From: Cellulomonas sp. Leaf395
GTDB lineage: Bacteria > Actinomycetota > Actinomycetes > Actinomycetales > Cellulomonadaceae
Assembly: GCF_001424125.1 (NCBI RefSeq)
Contig: NZ_LMQI01000004.1
Span: 496,001 to 560,000, forward strand
DNA: 64,000 bases
Direction: 5' to 3'
Positions within the stretch are counted from its first letter, which is position 1; each line of letters opens with the position of its first letter. The position numbers and the translations under genes are program-made. The notes beneath the pieces were generated by a model, which saw nothing but the letters and a program-made list of their open reading frames with translations, was not told the DNA's origin and ran no database searches. Positions 16,069 to 24,908 of this stretch are shown here, one piece after another.

Positions 16069-16722
16069 CCGAGCTCGCAGGTCTTCCGTCACCGGAGACC
16101 GGTGACCGACGCCGCGCTGACGGTGCGGCTACGTCCCAGCTCCCGGTTCGTCGCCGACACGATCACCCCAGGGGGTTCCGGCGCCGACGACCCGCCGCGG
16201 GCGGGACGACTACGAGCTACCTTCCGGTCCTTGACGGCCCCCGCGTCGTCATCCGCGGGTCGTCGCGTTGCCACGACGATGTGGTCGTCCGTTCTCCGGT
16301 CGGCTCGACATCCACAGCCTGTCCCCACCGGCGCCACCTCCCCGAAGGGCGTTCTGCGCCGCCTGCTCGAGTCCCCGAGGGGCCTCGCGCATCGAGGTTC
16401 CGGCCCTGTTCGGGCGGTCATCGACCCGGTCCACGCGATCTCCGAAGAGGCCACCTGACCTGCGGTTTCAGACTCCCCGAGAGGGATCCTTCGCCTGCGG
16501 TTCTCGATCTGTCGATCTCGATGTGAGATTTCTAACCCTGTTCGGTAGGGGGCCACAAGGGCTTCTCCGAGCTTTCTTTGTCCACCGCTCTACCCACACC
16601 CTTGTCCACAGGTCGACCTGCGGAAACACCCGGTGAACACAGGGGTGTGGACGAAAGATGTGGACGACGCGCGCGTCCTTCACCCGTCCGGCGGTGGACC
16701 CCTTGTACCCTGGCAACCGGTG
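16069..16722. other. Gene-free stretch between twin hairpins
   Basis: About 650 bases with no ORF that shows family motifs or actinobacterial codon bias. Open frames here (for example minus-strand 16089-16556) are low-complexity Arg/Ser/Pro-rich translations. The right third is less GC-rich than its surroundings, contains the segment GAGATTTCTAACC, and carries the DnaA-box-like cluster. A TACCCT box at about 16706-16711 could be the promoter of the macro-domain gene, putting the second hairpin in its leader. A non-coding RNA is possible but I recognise none. Confidence 0.6.
16578..16667. promoter_or_regulatory. Cluster of four DnaA-box-like sites
   Basis: TTGTCCACC (16578-16586), TTGTCCACA (16602-16610), and two reverse copies read on the minus strand as TCGTCCACA (from 16646-16654 and 16659-16667). 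The actinobacterial DnaA box is TTGTCCACA: one is a perfect match and three differ at one base. Two forward and two reverse sites fall in 90 bases. Neither dnaA nor dnaN is nearby, so this is not obviously oriC; it may titrate DnaA or mediate DnaA-dependent regulation. Confidence 0.5.
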
Positions 16723-16755
16723 AAGGCCCCTCGGAGTAAGCGTCCGAGGGGCCTT
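16723..16755 (+). terminator. Hairpin, copy 2, just upstream of the macro-domain gene
   Basis: A 13-bp perfect stem, AAGGCCCCTCGGA and its complement, with the same GTAAGCG loop as the hairpin at 16034-16068. It ends 39 bases before the ATG at 16795. It could terminate a transcript from the gene-free region or act as a leader hairpin. Confidence 0.6.
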
Positions 16756-16794
16756 ACCCATGTCTGCACCCCTCACTGCCGACATGATGGGGCG

Positions 16795-17349
16795 ATGCTG
16801 ATCGAAGCCGTCCTCGGGGACATCACGACGCAGGACGTCGACGTCGTCGTCAATGCCGCGAACTCGTCGCTGCTCGGTGGTGGGGGCGTCGACGGCGCGA
16901 TCCACGCCGCCGCCGGGCCCAGGCTGCTCGACGCGTGCCGAGAGCTGCGTCGGACCACGCTGCCGGGTGGGCTGCCCGTGGGCGACGCCGTTGCGACGCC
17001 CGGGTTCGGGCTGCCGGCCCGCTGGGTCGTGCACACCGTCGGCCCCAACCGGCACCGAGGGCAGACAGATCCTGTGCTCTTGTCCTCCTGCTTCGCGCGG
17101 CCCCTCGAGCTGGCCGTGGGGCTGGGGGCGTCCAGCGTCGCGTTCCCGGCGGTCAGCGCCGGTGTCTACGGGTGGGCGGTCGAGGACGTCGCGCGGGTCG
17201 CTGTGGGGACCGTCCGGGTGTGGCAGGAGGGCACCGAGGCGGGCTGGTCCCCGGGTCATCCGCGACCGCACGGGATCGAGCTGGTGCGGTTCGTGCTCTT
17301 CTCGGCCACCGCGCTCGACGCCTTCCGGGCGGAGCTGGACCGCGCGTAG
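16795..17349 (+). CDS. Macro-domain protein (ADP-ribose/O-acetyl-ADP-ribose hydrolase type)
   Basis: 184 aa, essentially one macro domain. VVVNAANSSLLGGGGVDGAIHAAAG holds the Asn and Asp-containing ADP-ribose-binding loops of the YmdB/MacroD class, followed by VVHTVGPN and SVAFPAVSAGVYGWAVEDVA. Such enzymes remove ADP-ribose from proteins or hydrolyse O-acetyl-ADP-ribose. The ATG at 16795 begins exactly at the domain (MLIEAVLGDIT); the longer frame from 16633 runs through the hairpin and is rejected. Confidence 0.9.
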   Translation: MLIEAVLGDITTQDVDVVVNAANSSLLGGGGVDGAIHAAAGPRLLDACRELRRTTLPGGLPVGDAVATPGFGLPARWVVHTVGPNRHRGQTDPVLLSSCFARPLELAVGLGASSVAFPAVSAGVYGWAVEDVARVAVGTVRVWQEGTEAGWSPGHPRPHGIELVRFVLFSATALDAFRAELDRA

Positions 17350-17358
17350 CGTCTGGGC

Positions 17359-18108
17359 ATGCCCGAGATGCTGCCGGCGCTGCCGGACTCCGAGTTCCGT
17401 CGCGTGCTGTGCGTCGTCGCCCATCCTGACGACGTCGAGTACGGCACCTCCTCCGCGGTCGCCGTCTGGACGTCCCGCGGTGTCGAGGTCGCCTACCTGG
17501 TGCTCACCCGCGGGGAGGCCGGCATGGACGCGTCCCCGCCCGACCGCACGAGGGAGATCCGCACCCGTGAGCAGATCACCGGCTCCGCGGCGGTCGGTGT
17601 CACCGACGTGCGCTTCCTCGAGCATCCCGACGGCGTGCTCGAGTACGGGCTGCCCCTACGGCGGGACATCGCGCGACGGATCCGGGAGTACCGGCCCGAC
17701 GTGGTGCTCACCGGTTCCTGGGAGATCGAGTTCGTCGCGGGGCTGAACATGGCCGACCACCGCGTCGCCGGGCTGGCGACGCTGGACGCGGTCCGCGACG
17801 CGGGCAACCGATGGGTGTTCACCGAGCTCCTCGACGACGACGGGCTGGAGCCATGGCAGGTTCGCTGGCTGCTCGTCGGCGGCGACCCCCGACCGACCCA
17901 CGGCGTCGACGTCACCGGGGACGCCCTGCAGGCCGGGATCGCGTCCCTGGAGGCGCACGAGGAGTACCTCGCGGGTCTGCCGGGGCATCCGGCCCCGAAG
18001 GACATGCTCCCGATGATCGCGTCGATGCAGGGGCGCGCGATGGGGGTCGAGCACGCGGTCCTGTTCCGGGCCCACGACCTCCAGGCGCCGCCGCCCCTGC
18101 TCGACTGA
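17359..18108 (+). CDS. PIG-L family deacetylase
   Basis: 249 aa zinc-dependent N-acetyl-sugar deacetylase fold. The zinc-binding AHPDD motif is at residues 21-25, and the second metal-binding His is in MADHRVAG. Relatives include MshB (GlcNAc-Ins deacetylase of mycothiol synthesis) and mycothiol S-conjugate amidase, but the substrate cannot be told from sequence. It starts 9 bases after the macro-domain stop and is probably co-transcribed with it. It converges with the P-type ATPase gene with no intervening bases. Confidence 0.88.
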   Translation: MPEMLPALPDSEFRRVLCVVAHPDDVEYGTSSAVAVWTSRGVEVAYLVLTRGEAGMDASPPDRTREIRTREQITGSAAVGVTDVRFLEHPDGVLEYGLPLRRDIARRIREYRPDVVLTGSWEIEFVAGLNMADHRVAGLATLDAVRDAGNRWVFTELLDDDGLEPWQVRWLLVGGDPRPTHGVDVTGDALQAGIASLEAHEEYLAGLPGHPAPKDMLPMIASMQGRAMGVEHAVLFRAHDLQAPPPLLD

Positions 18109-20877
18109 CTAGCCGCGGGCGCGGGCCGGGCTCACCACCTGCTGCGGGTGCAGGGCCGGCTGCGCGGTCGCCCGGCGACGCTTGATCAGCTTGTCCACCT
18201 CCGCGACGATCGGCAGCACCAGCGCGAGGCCCAGGCAGGCCAGCCACTGCGGACCCGACAGCGACTGCGTCGTGAGCCACCCCTGCAGGAAGTCCAGCTC
18301 GGTGGCCAGCACGACGAGGATCACCGGGGCGGAGAGCACCTTCACCGCCGTCAGCAGGGGAGCGGCGAGGCCCGACTCCGGCTCGCGCCGCAGGACCAGC
18401 CCGGACAGGACCGAACCCAGGCCCATGACGACGAACGCCATCGTCATCGACGCCGTCGGGGTGTCGGCGGCCGGGGTGTCCGGACCGAACACCAGCGGGA
18501 TCCCCGAGGCGATGCACAGGACCAGCCCGTACAGGATCCAGCGGCGCACGGCGTAGCCGTTGCTGATGCCTACCTTCGGGTCGCGCGGCGCCCGGTCCAT
18601 GATCCCGGGGCCGACCGGGTCGAGCATGATCGCGATCACCGGGAACACGGCGACGAAGAAGTTGAGGAACAGCACCATCATCGGGGTCATCGCGACGCCG
18701 TCGGCGATGTCGAAGATGCTCGCCGCGAGGAACAGCACCACGAGACCGATCAGCTGGCTCATCTGGAAGCGGATGTACGCGGTGATCTTCTGGTAGATGC
18801 TGCGCCCCAGCTCGACGGCGTGCACCAGGGTGCTGAAGTTGTCGTCGGTGAGCACGAGGCGGGCGGCCTGCTTGGTGACCTCGCTGCCCGAGCCCATCGC
18901 GACGCCGATGTCGGCCTGCTTGATGGCGGCGGCGTCGTTGACGGCGTCGCCGGTCATGGCGACCACGAGACCCTGACGCTGCATGAGCTGGACGAGCCGG
19001 AGCTTGTCCTCGGGGGTGACGCGGCCGAACACGTGCAGGTTCGGCAGCCGCTCCAGCAGCTCCTCGTCGGTGAGGCTGGCCAGCTCGGGTCCGCTGATCG
19101 CTCCCGGGCCGAGGCCCAGCTGCTTGCCGATGGCGCTCGCGGTCACCGCGTGGTCGCCGGTGATCATGCGGACCTCGATGCCGGCCTTCAGGGCGATCTC
19201 GACGGCCACCTTGGCCGTGGGCCGCAGCGGGTCGACGATGCCCACCAGGCCGACGAAGACGAGCTCCTCGACGTAGGACATCGGGTCGGCGACCAGGCCG
19301 GCCTCGTCGGCCGGCGTGAGGAACCGCGTCGCGAAGGCCAGCGTGCGCAGACCCTGCTCGGCGAGCCGCTCCATCTCCGCCTCGATGTCTGCGCGCATGT
19401 CCTCGAGCGGGACGGTCCGGCCAGGACCGGCGAGGGCGTGCGTGCAGCGTTGCAGCACGACGTCCGGACCGCCCTTCACCACCTCGACCAGCGACCGGTC
19501 GCCACGCCAGGGGAGCCAGTGGGCGGTGGCCATGAACTTGTACGCCGAGTCGAACGGCACCTCCGCGACGCGGGGGTACGTCCGGCGGCTCTCCTCCGCG
19601 TCGATCCCCAGCTTGGCGGCGAGCACCACGAGGGCGGCCTCGGTCGGGTCGCCGATGACGTCGCCGGAGTCGGACACGGTCGCGTCGCTGGCCAGGCACA
19701 GGCCGTAGGCGAGCGGGGTCAGGTCCGGCACGTCCGCGCCGGCGGTCTGCAGGATCTTGCCCGTCTTCGCGTAGCCGCTGCCCTCGACGGTGAAGTGCTG
19801 ACCGATCGTGTAGAGCGCGGTCACGGTCATCTCGTTGAGGGTCAGCGTCCCCGTCTTGTCGGAGTTGATCGAGCTGGTCGCCCCGAGCGTCTCGACGTCG
19901 TTGAGGTTGGCGACGACGGCCTTCGCGTCGGCCAGCTGGCGGGCGCCGTACGCGAGCATCGCCTGCACGAAGGTGGGGAGACCGGTCGGGATCGCGGAGA
20001 TGGCGACCGCCGTCGCGAGGAACAGCAGGTCGCTCGCCGACTGGCCGCGAAGGACGCCGATGAGGACGATGATCGCGACCGCGCTCCACGCGATGACGCC
20101 GAGCACCTTGGTCAGCTTGTCGAGCTCGCGCTGCAGCGGCGACTTCGTCTTCTCCACCGACGACAGGAGCGTGGCGATGGTGCCGATCTGCGTCGTCATG
20201 CCCGTCGCGGTGACGAGCATCGTGCCGGTGCCGCGGGTGACCGACGTGTTCTGGAACGCCATGTTGGCGCGGTCGCCGAGCGGGACCTCCTCGTCGGCGA
20301 GCGTGATCACGTCCTTGCCGATGGGGGTGCTCTCGCCGGTCAGGGCCGCTTCCTGCGTCTCCATCGTGGCGGTCCGCAGCAGCCGGCCGTCGGCGGGCAC
20401 GATGTCGCCGGCCTCGAGCTCGACGATGTCGCCGGGCACCAGGTCGTGGGCGGGGATCTGCACCAGGGCGCCGTCCCGCCGCACGCGGGACTGCGGCTCC
20501 TGCATCGTCGCCAGCGCGTCGACGCTCTTGCGCGCGAGCATCTCCTGGCGGGCGCCGATGACCACGTTGATCACCACGAGGAACCCGACGATGAGCGCCG
20601 TCGATCCCTGGCCGATGGCTGCGCTGACCGCCGCGACGGCGATCAGCATGATGTTCATCGGGTCGCGCAGCTGCTGGAAGACGACGGACCAGACGGACGG
20701 TGGCGCCTGCGCGGTCAGCGTGTTCGAGCCGTACCGTTCGCGCCGGGCCGTGACCTCGGCGGCGGACAGGCCCGTCGCCGGATTCGTGGCGAGCTCCGCG
20801 GTCGCGGCCTCCGGGTCGAGCGCCCACCACCTGGTGGCGGGCGCGGTGGCGGTCTGGGTCTCAGCGATCTCGGTCAC
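18109..20877 (-). CDS. Cation-translocating P-type ATPase (P2-like)
   Basis: 922 aa. It has a cation-ATPase N-terminal domain (LSAAEVTARRERYGSNTL), an actuator loop with TGES in ALTGESTPIG, and the phosphorylated Asp340 in NSDKTGTLTLNEM. The P-domain hinge reads MTGDAVNDAAAIKQADIGVAMG, and about ten membrane helices are predicted. The M4 ion-site motif is IPTGLP where Ca2+ pumps have PEGLP, so the Glu ligand is lost and the cation is uncertain. The start is GTG at 20877 behind AGGAG. It follows the MMPL gene on the same strand after a hairpin. Confidence 0.92.
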   Translation of the reverse strand: MTEIAETQTATAPATRWWALDPEAATAELATNPATGLSAAEVTARRERYGSNTLTAQAPPSVWSVVFQQLRDPMNIMLIAVAAVSAAIGQGSTALIVGFLVVINVVIGARQEMLARKSVDALATMQEPQSRVRRDGALVQIPAHDLVPGDIVELEAGDIVPADGRLLRTATMETQEAALTGESTPIGKDVITLADEEVPLGDRANMAFQNTSVTRGTGTMLVTATGMTTQIGTIATLLSSVEKTKSPLQRELDKLTKVLGVIAWSAVAIIVLIGVLRGQSASDLLFLATAVAISAIPTGLPTFVQAMLAYGARQLADAKAVVANLNDVETLGATSSINSDKTGTLTLNEMTVTALYTIGQHFTVEGSGYAKTGKILQTAGADVPDLTPLAYGLCLASDATVSDSGDVIGDPTEAALVVLAAKLGIDAEESRRTYPRVAEVPFDSAYKFMATAHWLPWRGDRSLVEVVKGGPDVVLQRCTHALAGPGRTVPLEDMRADIEAEMERLAEQGLRTLAFATRFLTPADEAGLVADPMSYVEELVFVGLVGIVDPLRPTAKVAVEIALKAGIEVRMITGDHAVTASAIGKQLGLGPGAISGPELASLTDEELLERLPNLHVFGRVTPEDKLRLVQLMQRQGLVVAMTGDAVNDAAAIKQADIGVAMGSGSEVTKQAARLVLTDDNFSTLVHAVELGRSIYQKITAYIRFQMSQLIGLVVLFLAASIFDIADGVAMTPMMVLFLNFFVAVFPVIAIMLDPVGPGIMDRAPRDPKVGISNGYAVRRWILYGLVLCIASGIPLVFGPDTPAADTPTASMTMAFVVMGLGSVLSGLVLRREPESGLAAPLLTAVKVLSAPVILVVLATELDFLQGWLTTQSLSGPQWLACLGLALVLPIVAEVDKLIKRRRATAQPALHPQQVVSPARARG

Positions 20878-20933
20878 GTCAGCTCCTGGCGGCGCGGGGG
20901 TGCCCTACGGAGGGCCCTGCGCAGACGCTATCC

Positions 20934-20971
20934 CGAGATGCCCGGATCGACGGAACGACCCGGGCATCTCG
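20934..20971 (-). terminator. Terminator of the MMPL gene
   Basis: 12-bp perfect inverted repeat (CGAGATGCCCGG and complement) with a 14-base loop, 8 bases beyond the MMPL stop codon on the minus strand. It separates that gene from the P-type ATPase. Confidence 0.7.
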
Positions 20972-20979
20972 CGTGGCGC

Positions 20980-23082
20980 TCAGGCCACCGGGACGGGCAC
21001 CGGCTTCTCGGCGGGCTCCGGTTCGGCCTGCTTGCTCAGCGCGCTGGGCCACCACATCGTCGTGCCGATGTCGAGGTTCAGCGCGGTGACCAGTACCGAC
21101 CGGACGATCAGCGTGTCGAGGAGCACCCCGAACGCCACGGCGAACCCGATCTCCGCGAATGCCACGAGCGGCAGCGTGCCCAGCACCGCGAACGTCCCTG
21201 CGAGCACCAGGCCGGCCGACGTGATGACCCCACCGGTGGCCGCGAGACCGACCAGCGAGCCACGGTGGTGCCCGAGCCGGATCGTCTCCTCCCGGACCCG
21301 GGTCATGAGGAAGATGTTGTAGTCGATCCCCAGCGCGACCAGGAACACGAAGACGAACAGCGGGAACGAGGTGTCCGCCCCGGCGTAGCCGAAGACGTAC
21401 TTGAACACCAGTGCGCTGAAGCCGATGGCGGCGCCGAACGAGAGCACGACCGTGCCGATGAGGACCAGCGGGGCCACGATCGCCCGGAGCAGGACCATCA
21501 GGATGAGGAAGACGACGAGCAGGATGATCGGGATGATCAGCCGGTTGTCGTCCGCCGAGGCGCGCTGCACGTCGAGGTTGACGGCCGTGGCGCCGCCGAC
21601 CAGGGCATCCGCGTCGGGCACGGCGTGGACCGCGTCGCGCACCCGGTCGACGGCGGCGTATGCGTCGTCGCTGTCGGGCGCCGAGGTCAGGGTGCCTTCG
21701 ACGTAGGCGAGGTCGTCGATGACGGCGGGTTCGGTGATGCTCGACGGGTCGATGCCCTCGACGTCCCCGAAGACGGACGCCACCTCCGTCGCCCGGTCCG
21801 CGTTCGAGATGACGACGACGGGCGTGCCGGCTCCGCCGGGGAAGTGCGCGGAGAGCACCTTCTCGCCCTCGATCGACGGCTGGGCGCCGCGGAACGACTC
21901 CTCGGTGGTCAGACCGGTCGCGTTGAGCGCGACGACGCCGACGCACGCGACCGCCAGGGCGGCGGAGGTGCCGATCCACGTGGCACGCGGGCGGCGTGCG
22001 ATCCGACCGCCGACACGGGCCCAGAAGCCGTGCTCGGACGGCTCGTCGTCGCCGAGCCGCGGCGCGCGCGGCCAGAAGATCCAGCGACCGCATGTGACCA
22101 GCAGTGCTGGGAGCAGAGTCAGCATGACGAGCACGGCGACGCCGATGCCGACGGCCGCGACCGGGCCGAGTCCGGCGGTCGAGTTCATGGTCGCGAAGAG
22201 CAGGCAGAGCATGCCGATCGCGACCGTGGCTCCGGACGCGATGATTGCCGGGCTGGCGCGGTGCAGGGCCAGGGCCATCGCCTCGTGCCGGTCGCCGTGC
22301 TTGCGCAGCTCCTCGCGGTAGCGCGCGACGAGCAGCAGGGCGTAGTCCGTCCCGGCGCCGAACACCAGGACCGTGAGGATGCCGGCGCTCTGCGCGTTGA
22401 CGGTCAGGTCGTAGTTGTCCGCCAGCAGGTAGATGAGAGCCTGCGAGACCGTGAGCGCCACCCCCGCGGACACGACCGGCAGGATCCACAGGATCGGGCT
22501 GCGGTAGGTGATGAGCAGGATGACGATCACGACGGCGACCGCCGCGTACAGCAGCGTGCCGTCGATGCCTTCGAACGCCGCGGAGGAGTCGGCGGCGCTG
22601 CCGGCGGGGCCGGTGACGTAGACGTCGAGCCCGTCGGGACCGTCCTGCGCGGTGGCCCGCAGGTCGTCGACCGCGTCGGCCGCGAGGTTCCAGCCGTCGG
22701 AGCCGAGGTCGAGCGGCACGATGATCTGGACGGCCTCGCCGTCCTGCGACGGGACCGGGCCGATCACCTCACCGTCGAGCGTGTCCAGGGCGCCGAACTC
22801 CTCGGCGTCCGCCGCGACGGCGGCCAGGTCGTCGGGCGTGAGGCCCTCCTGGCGCTCGTACACGAGGACCGCGGGGATCGTGTTGGAGGACACGAAGCCG
22901 GCGGCGACGTCGAGCACCTCGGTCGACTCGGCGTCGGCGGGGAGCCAGGACGTGGCGTCGTTGTCCTGCGCGCCCGTGAGCTTGCCCGCGAGGGGGCCCA
23001 GGAGCGCGAGGACGGCGAGCCAGAAGACGATGACGGCGAACTTGAGGTAGCGATGGGTGATCCATCCGGCGACCTGAGACAT
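20980..23082 (-). CDS. MMPL-family RND-like transporter
   Basis: 700 aa with the MMPL architecture. An N-terminal helix and extracytoplasmic domain are followed by about five helices (residues roughly 165-330). The arrangement is then repeated in the second half, ending with SFPLFVFVFLVALGIDYNIFLMTRVREE. FGAGTDYALLLVARYREELR in the first half holds the proton-relay Asp-Tyr pair, and GIDYN is its counterpart in the second. Substrates could be lipids or drugs. ATG at 23082 is chosen because GAAGGAAG lies 6 bases upstream; the ATG 11 codons earlier lacks one. Confidence 0.92.
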   Translation of the reverse strand: MSQVAGWITHRYLKFAVIVFWLAVLALLGPLAGKLTGAQDNDATSWLPADAESTEVLDVAAGFVSSNTIPAVLVYERQEGLTPDDLAAVAADAEEFGALDTLDGEVIGPVPSQDGEAVQIIVPLDLGSDGWNLAADAVDDLRATAQDGPDGLDVYVTGPAGSAADSSAAFEGIDGTLLYAAVAVVIVILLITYRSPILWILPVVSAGVALTVSQALIYLLADNYDLTVNAQSAGILTVLVFGAGTDYALLLVARYREELRKHGDRHEAMALALHRASPAIIASGATVAIGMLCLLFATMNSTAGLGPVAAVGIGVAVLVMLTLLPALLVTCGRWIFWPRAPRLGDDEPSEHGFWARVGGRIARRPRATWIGTSAALAVACVGVVALNATGLTTEESFRGAQPSIEGEKVLSAHFPGGAGTPVVVISNADRATEVASVFGDVEGIDPSSITEPAVIDDLAYVEGTLTSAPDSDDAYAAVDRVRDAVHAVPDADALVGGATAVNLDVQRASADDNRLIIPIILLVVFLILMVLLRAIVAPLVLIGTVVLSFGAAIGFSALVFKYVFGYAGADTSFPLFVFVFLVALGIDYNIFLMTRVREETIRLGHHRGSLVGLAATGGVITSAGLVLAGTFAVLGTLPLVAFAEIGFAVAFGVLLDTLIVRSVLVTALNLDIGTTMWWPSALSKQAEPEPAEKPVPVPVA

Positions 23083-23174
23083 GGAGACTTCCTTCGTGGG
23101 AGTCGACGACGACATGTAAAGGGCGGCCCGCGCGACGGGTGATACCTCGTCGGGGCGCCGGTGTCGGTGCTGGT

Positions 23175-23195
23175 AGCGATACTAGAATTTAGGCG
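23175..23195. promoter_or_regulatory. AT-rich operator/promoter candidate upstream of the MMPL gene
   Basis: The stretch GCGATACTAGAATTTAGGCG is a sharp AT-rich island in otherwise very GC-rich DNA. Its centre, CTAGAATTTAG, is nearly palindromic, and on the minus strand TAGTAT fits a -10 box about 90 bases before the MMPL start. TetR- or MarR-type repressors often bind such sites ahead of exporter genes. Confidence 0.4.
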
Positions 23196-23248
23196 TCGCC
23201 CGGCCCAGGGAAATCAGGGAGACCCCCTAATCGACCCTCAGGTTCCCC

Positions 23249-24301
23249 TCAGGAGTTGCTCAGGGCAGCCACAGCCTGCGCGACGTCCGCGGCGTCGTTC
23301 CAGACGTGGAACGCGAGACGCAGGCCCCCGCCCCGGCCCGCCGCGCGCGTGCCCTGCGCCGCCAGCCGGGCTCGCCGGGAGCCGGCGGCGTCATCGGGCA
23401 GGCGGACGATCGCGCTGCCGCCGGGCGGCAGTCCGAGCCCTGCACGGAAGGCGTCGGCGAGGCCGACGGTGTACCGGTGGACGGCCTCGTGCGGGGCGTC
23501 CGCGAACAGCTCCAGGGCCGGCACGGCGCCCACCCAGCAGAGCCAGGCGGGGGAGACGTCGAGGCGCCGCGCGTCCCGGGCGAGCTGCATCGTCGGCCCG
23601 TACACCGACGACCAGATCTCCTCGCCCGCGTACCAGCCGGCGCTCGTCGGGCGCAGCCGGTCCAGCAGGTCCGGTCCGACCGTGAGGAACGCGGTCCCCC
23701 GCGGTGCCGACAGCCACTTGTAGGACGCGCACACCGTGATGTCGAACAGGGCCGCGTCCACCGGGAGCCAGCCGGCGGCCTGCGTGATGTCGCAGAGCGT
23801 CAGGGCGCCCGCGGCTGCGGCGGCGGCACGGATCGCGTCGACGTCGGCGACGCGTCCGTCGATCGACTGCACCAGGGAGAACGCGACCGTGTGGGTGGAC
23901 GGGCGGACCTCGTCGGCCAACGCCTCGAGGGCCACGGTCCGGACGGTGACACCGCGGTCCGCGTGGGTCAGGAACGGGAACACGACCGAGGCGAAGTCCC
24001 TGTCGACGGTGAGCACCTCGGTGCCGTCCGGCACGCTCGCCGCGACCATGCCGACCAGGACGGACAGGTGCGAGCCGACCGCCACCCACGACGGCGCCAC
24101 ACCGACCAGCCGGGCGTACGCCTGTCGCGACGCGGAGACGGCCTCGTCGTACGCGGCCAGGTCGGCTCTCCCGGCCTGCCAGGAGTCGAGGGCGTCGTGC
24201 ATCGCCGTCACCGTCGCCCGCGTGGGCAGACCGCACGTGGCGGCGTCGAGGTAGCCGGGCACGGGTACGAACGCTGCGCGCAGCGTGTCGAGGACGTCCA
24301 T
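23249..24301 (-). CDS. Aminotransferase class V-fold PLP enzyme
   Basis: About 350 aa. The PLP lysine lies in VCASYKWLSAPRGTAFL, and the cofactor Asp/Gln pair is in LCDITQAAGWLPVD. These mark the class V (cysteine desulfurase/kynureninase-like) fold. The substrate is unknown. The start is uncertain: ATG at 24301 is used here, while an in-frame GTG at 24322 with GAGG upstream would add 7 residues. It is the last gene of the minus-strand run from the formamidase, 46 bases after the small hydrolase. Confidence 0.8.
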   Translation of the reverse strand: MDVLDTLRAAFVPVPGYLDAATCGLPTRATVTAMHDALDSWQAGRADLAAYDEAVSASRQAYARLVGVAPSWVAVGSHLSVLVGMVAASVPDGTEVLTVDRDFASVVFPFLTHADRGVTVRTVALEALADEVRPSTHTVAFSLVQSIDGRVADVDAIRAAAAAAGALTLCDITQAAGWLPVDAALFDITVCASYKWLSAPRGTAFLTVGPDLLDRLRPTSAGWYAGEEIWSSVYGPTMQLARDARRLDVSPAWLCWVGAVPALELFADAPHEAVHRYTVGLADAFRAGLGLPPGGSAIVRLPDDAAGSRRARLAAQGTRAAGRGGGLRLAFHVWNDAADVAQAVAALSNS

Positions 24302-24347
24302 GTCCTTGATCGTCGCGTGCACTCCGACCTCGCACAACGACGACCGG

Positions 24348-24908
24348 TCACGGACGGAGCGTCGGTGGCCCGTCGGGGTCGTGGAGGCTGGCCAGCCAGT
24401 CGCGGACCGCGGTCGCGACGGCGGTCGCGCTCGTCGGCAGGTGGGGTCCAGGGAGGAACACCGTGGTGACCGGTCCGGGGATCGCGGCCAGGTGGGCCGT
24501 CAGCTCGTCGGGGGAGCCGAACGGGTCGGTCGAGCCCGAGACGGCGAGGACCGGGACGTGGATGTCCGGCAGGTGCGCGACCCGGAGCGTGTCGGGCCGA
24601 CCCGGCGGGTGCAGGGGGTAGGAGAGGAGGACCAGGCCGGCGGCGGGCAGACCCTGCGCGACGGCCATCGAGCACATGCGGCCACCGAACGAGCGGCCGC
24701 CGAGGACCAGGTCCCCGGTGCCGACGCCCAACGACGACGCGAAGGCCTCGGCCTGCGCCCGGACCTCCGCGACCGCCGGCGCCGCGGTCTTCGGGAGGTC
24801 GAGCCGGAGCACGGGCAGCGGGGCGACGGCCTTCTCGACGGCGACGAGCGGTGCGCCGTCGCGGGTCCCGCCGAAGCCGGGGGTGAGTAGCAGGCCGGCG
24901 ATTGACAT
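24348..24908 (-). CDS. Small alpha/beta-hydrolase (KANL3/Tex30-like)
   Basis: 186 aa. The nucleophile elbow is GGRSFGGRMCS with Ser73, and the acid and His lie in VSGSTDPFGSPDEL and FLPGPHLP. This pattern is typical of the small KANL3/Tex30 or dienelactone-hydrolase-like group. The substrate is unknown. The ATG at 24908 shares a base with the TGA of the upstream HAD gene (TGATG), so translation is coupled. Confidence 0.82.
   Translation of the reverse strand: MSIAGLLLTPGFGGTRDGAPLVAVEKAVAPLPVLRLDLPKTAAPAVAEVRAQAEAFASSLGVGTGDLVLGGRSFGGRMCSMAVAQGLPAAGLVLLSYPLHPPGRPDTLRVAHLPDIHVPVLAVSGSTDPFGSPDELTAHLAAIPGPVTTVFLPGPHLPTSATAVATAVRDWLASLHDPDGPPTLRP

Noticed and set aside
16089-16556. 155-codon minus-strand ORF in the gene-free gap
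   Set aside because: The translation is Arg/Ser/Pro-rich with no motif, lacks a convincing ribosome-binding site and crosses less GC-rich regulatory sequence; it looks like a chance frame.
16578-16667. Chromosomal origin oriC
   Set aside because: DnaA-box-like sites are present, but dnaA, dnaN, rpmH and other usual neighbours are missing and only four boxes are seen.
16633-16794. N-terminal extension of the macro-domain protein
   Set aside because: It runs through two DnaA-like boxes and the hairpin; the domain itself begins at the ATG at 16795.
18109-23082. Mobile element or genomic island around the P-type ATPase and MMPL genes
   Set aside because: No integrase, transposase, tRNA or attachment-site repeats are seen, and base composition matches the neighbours.
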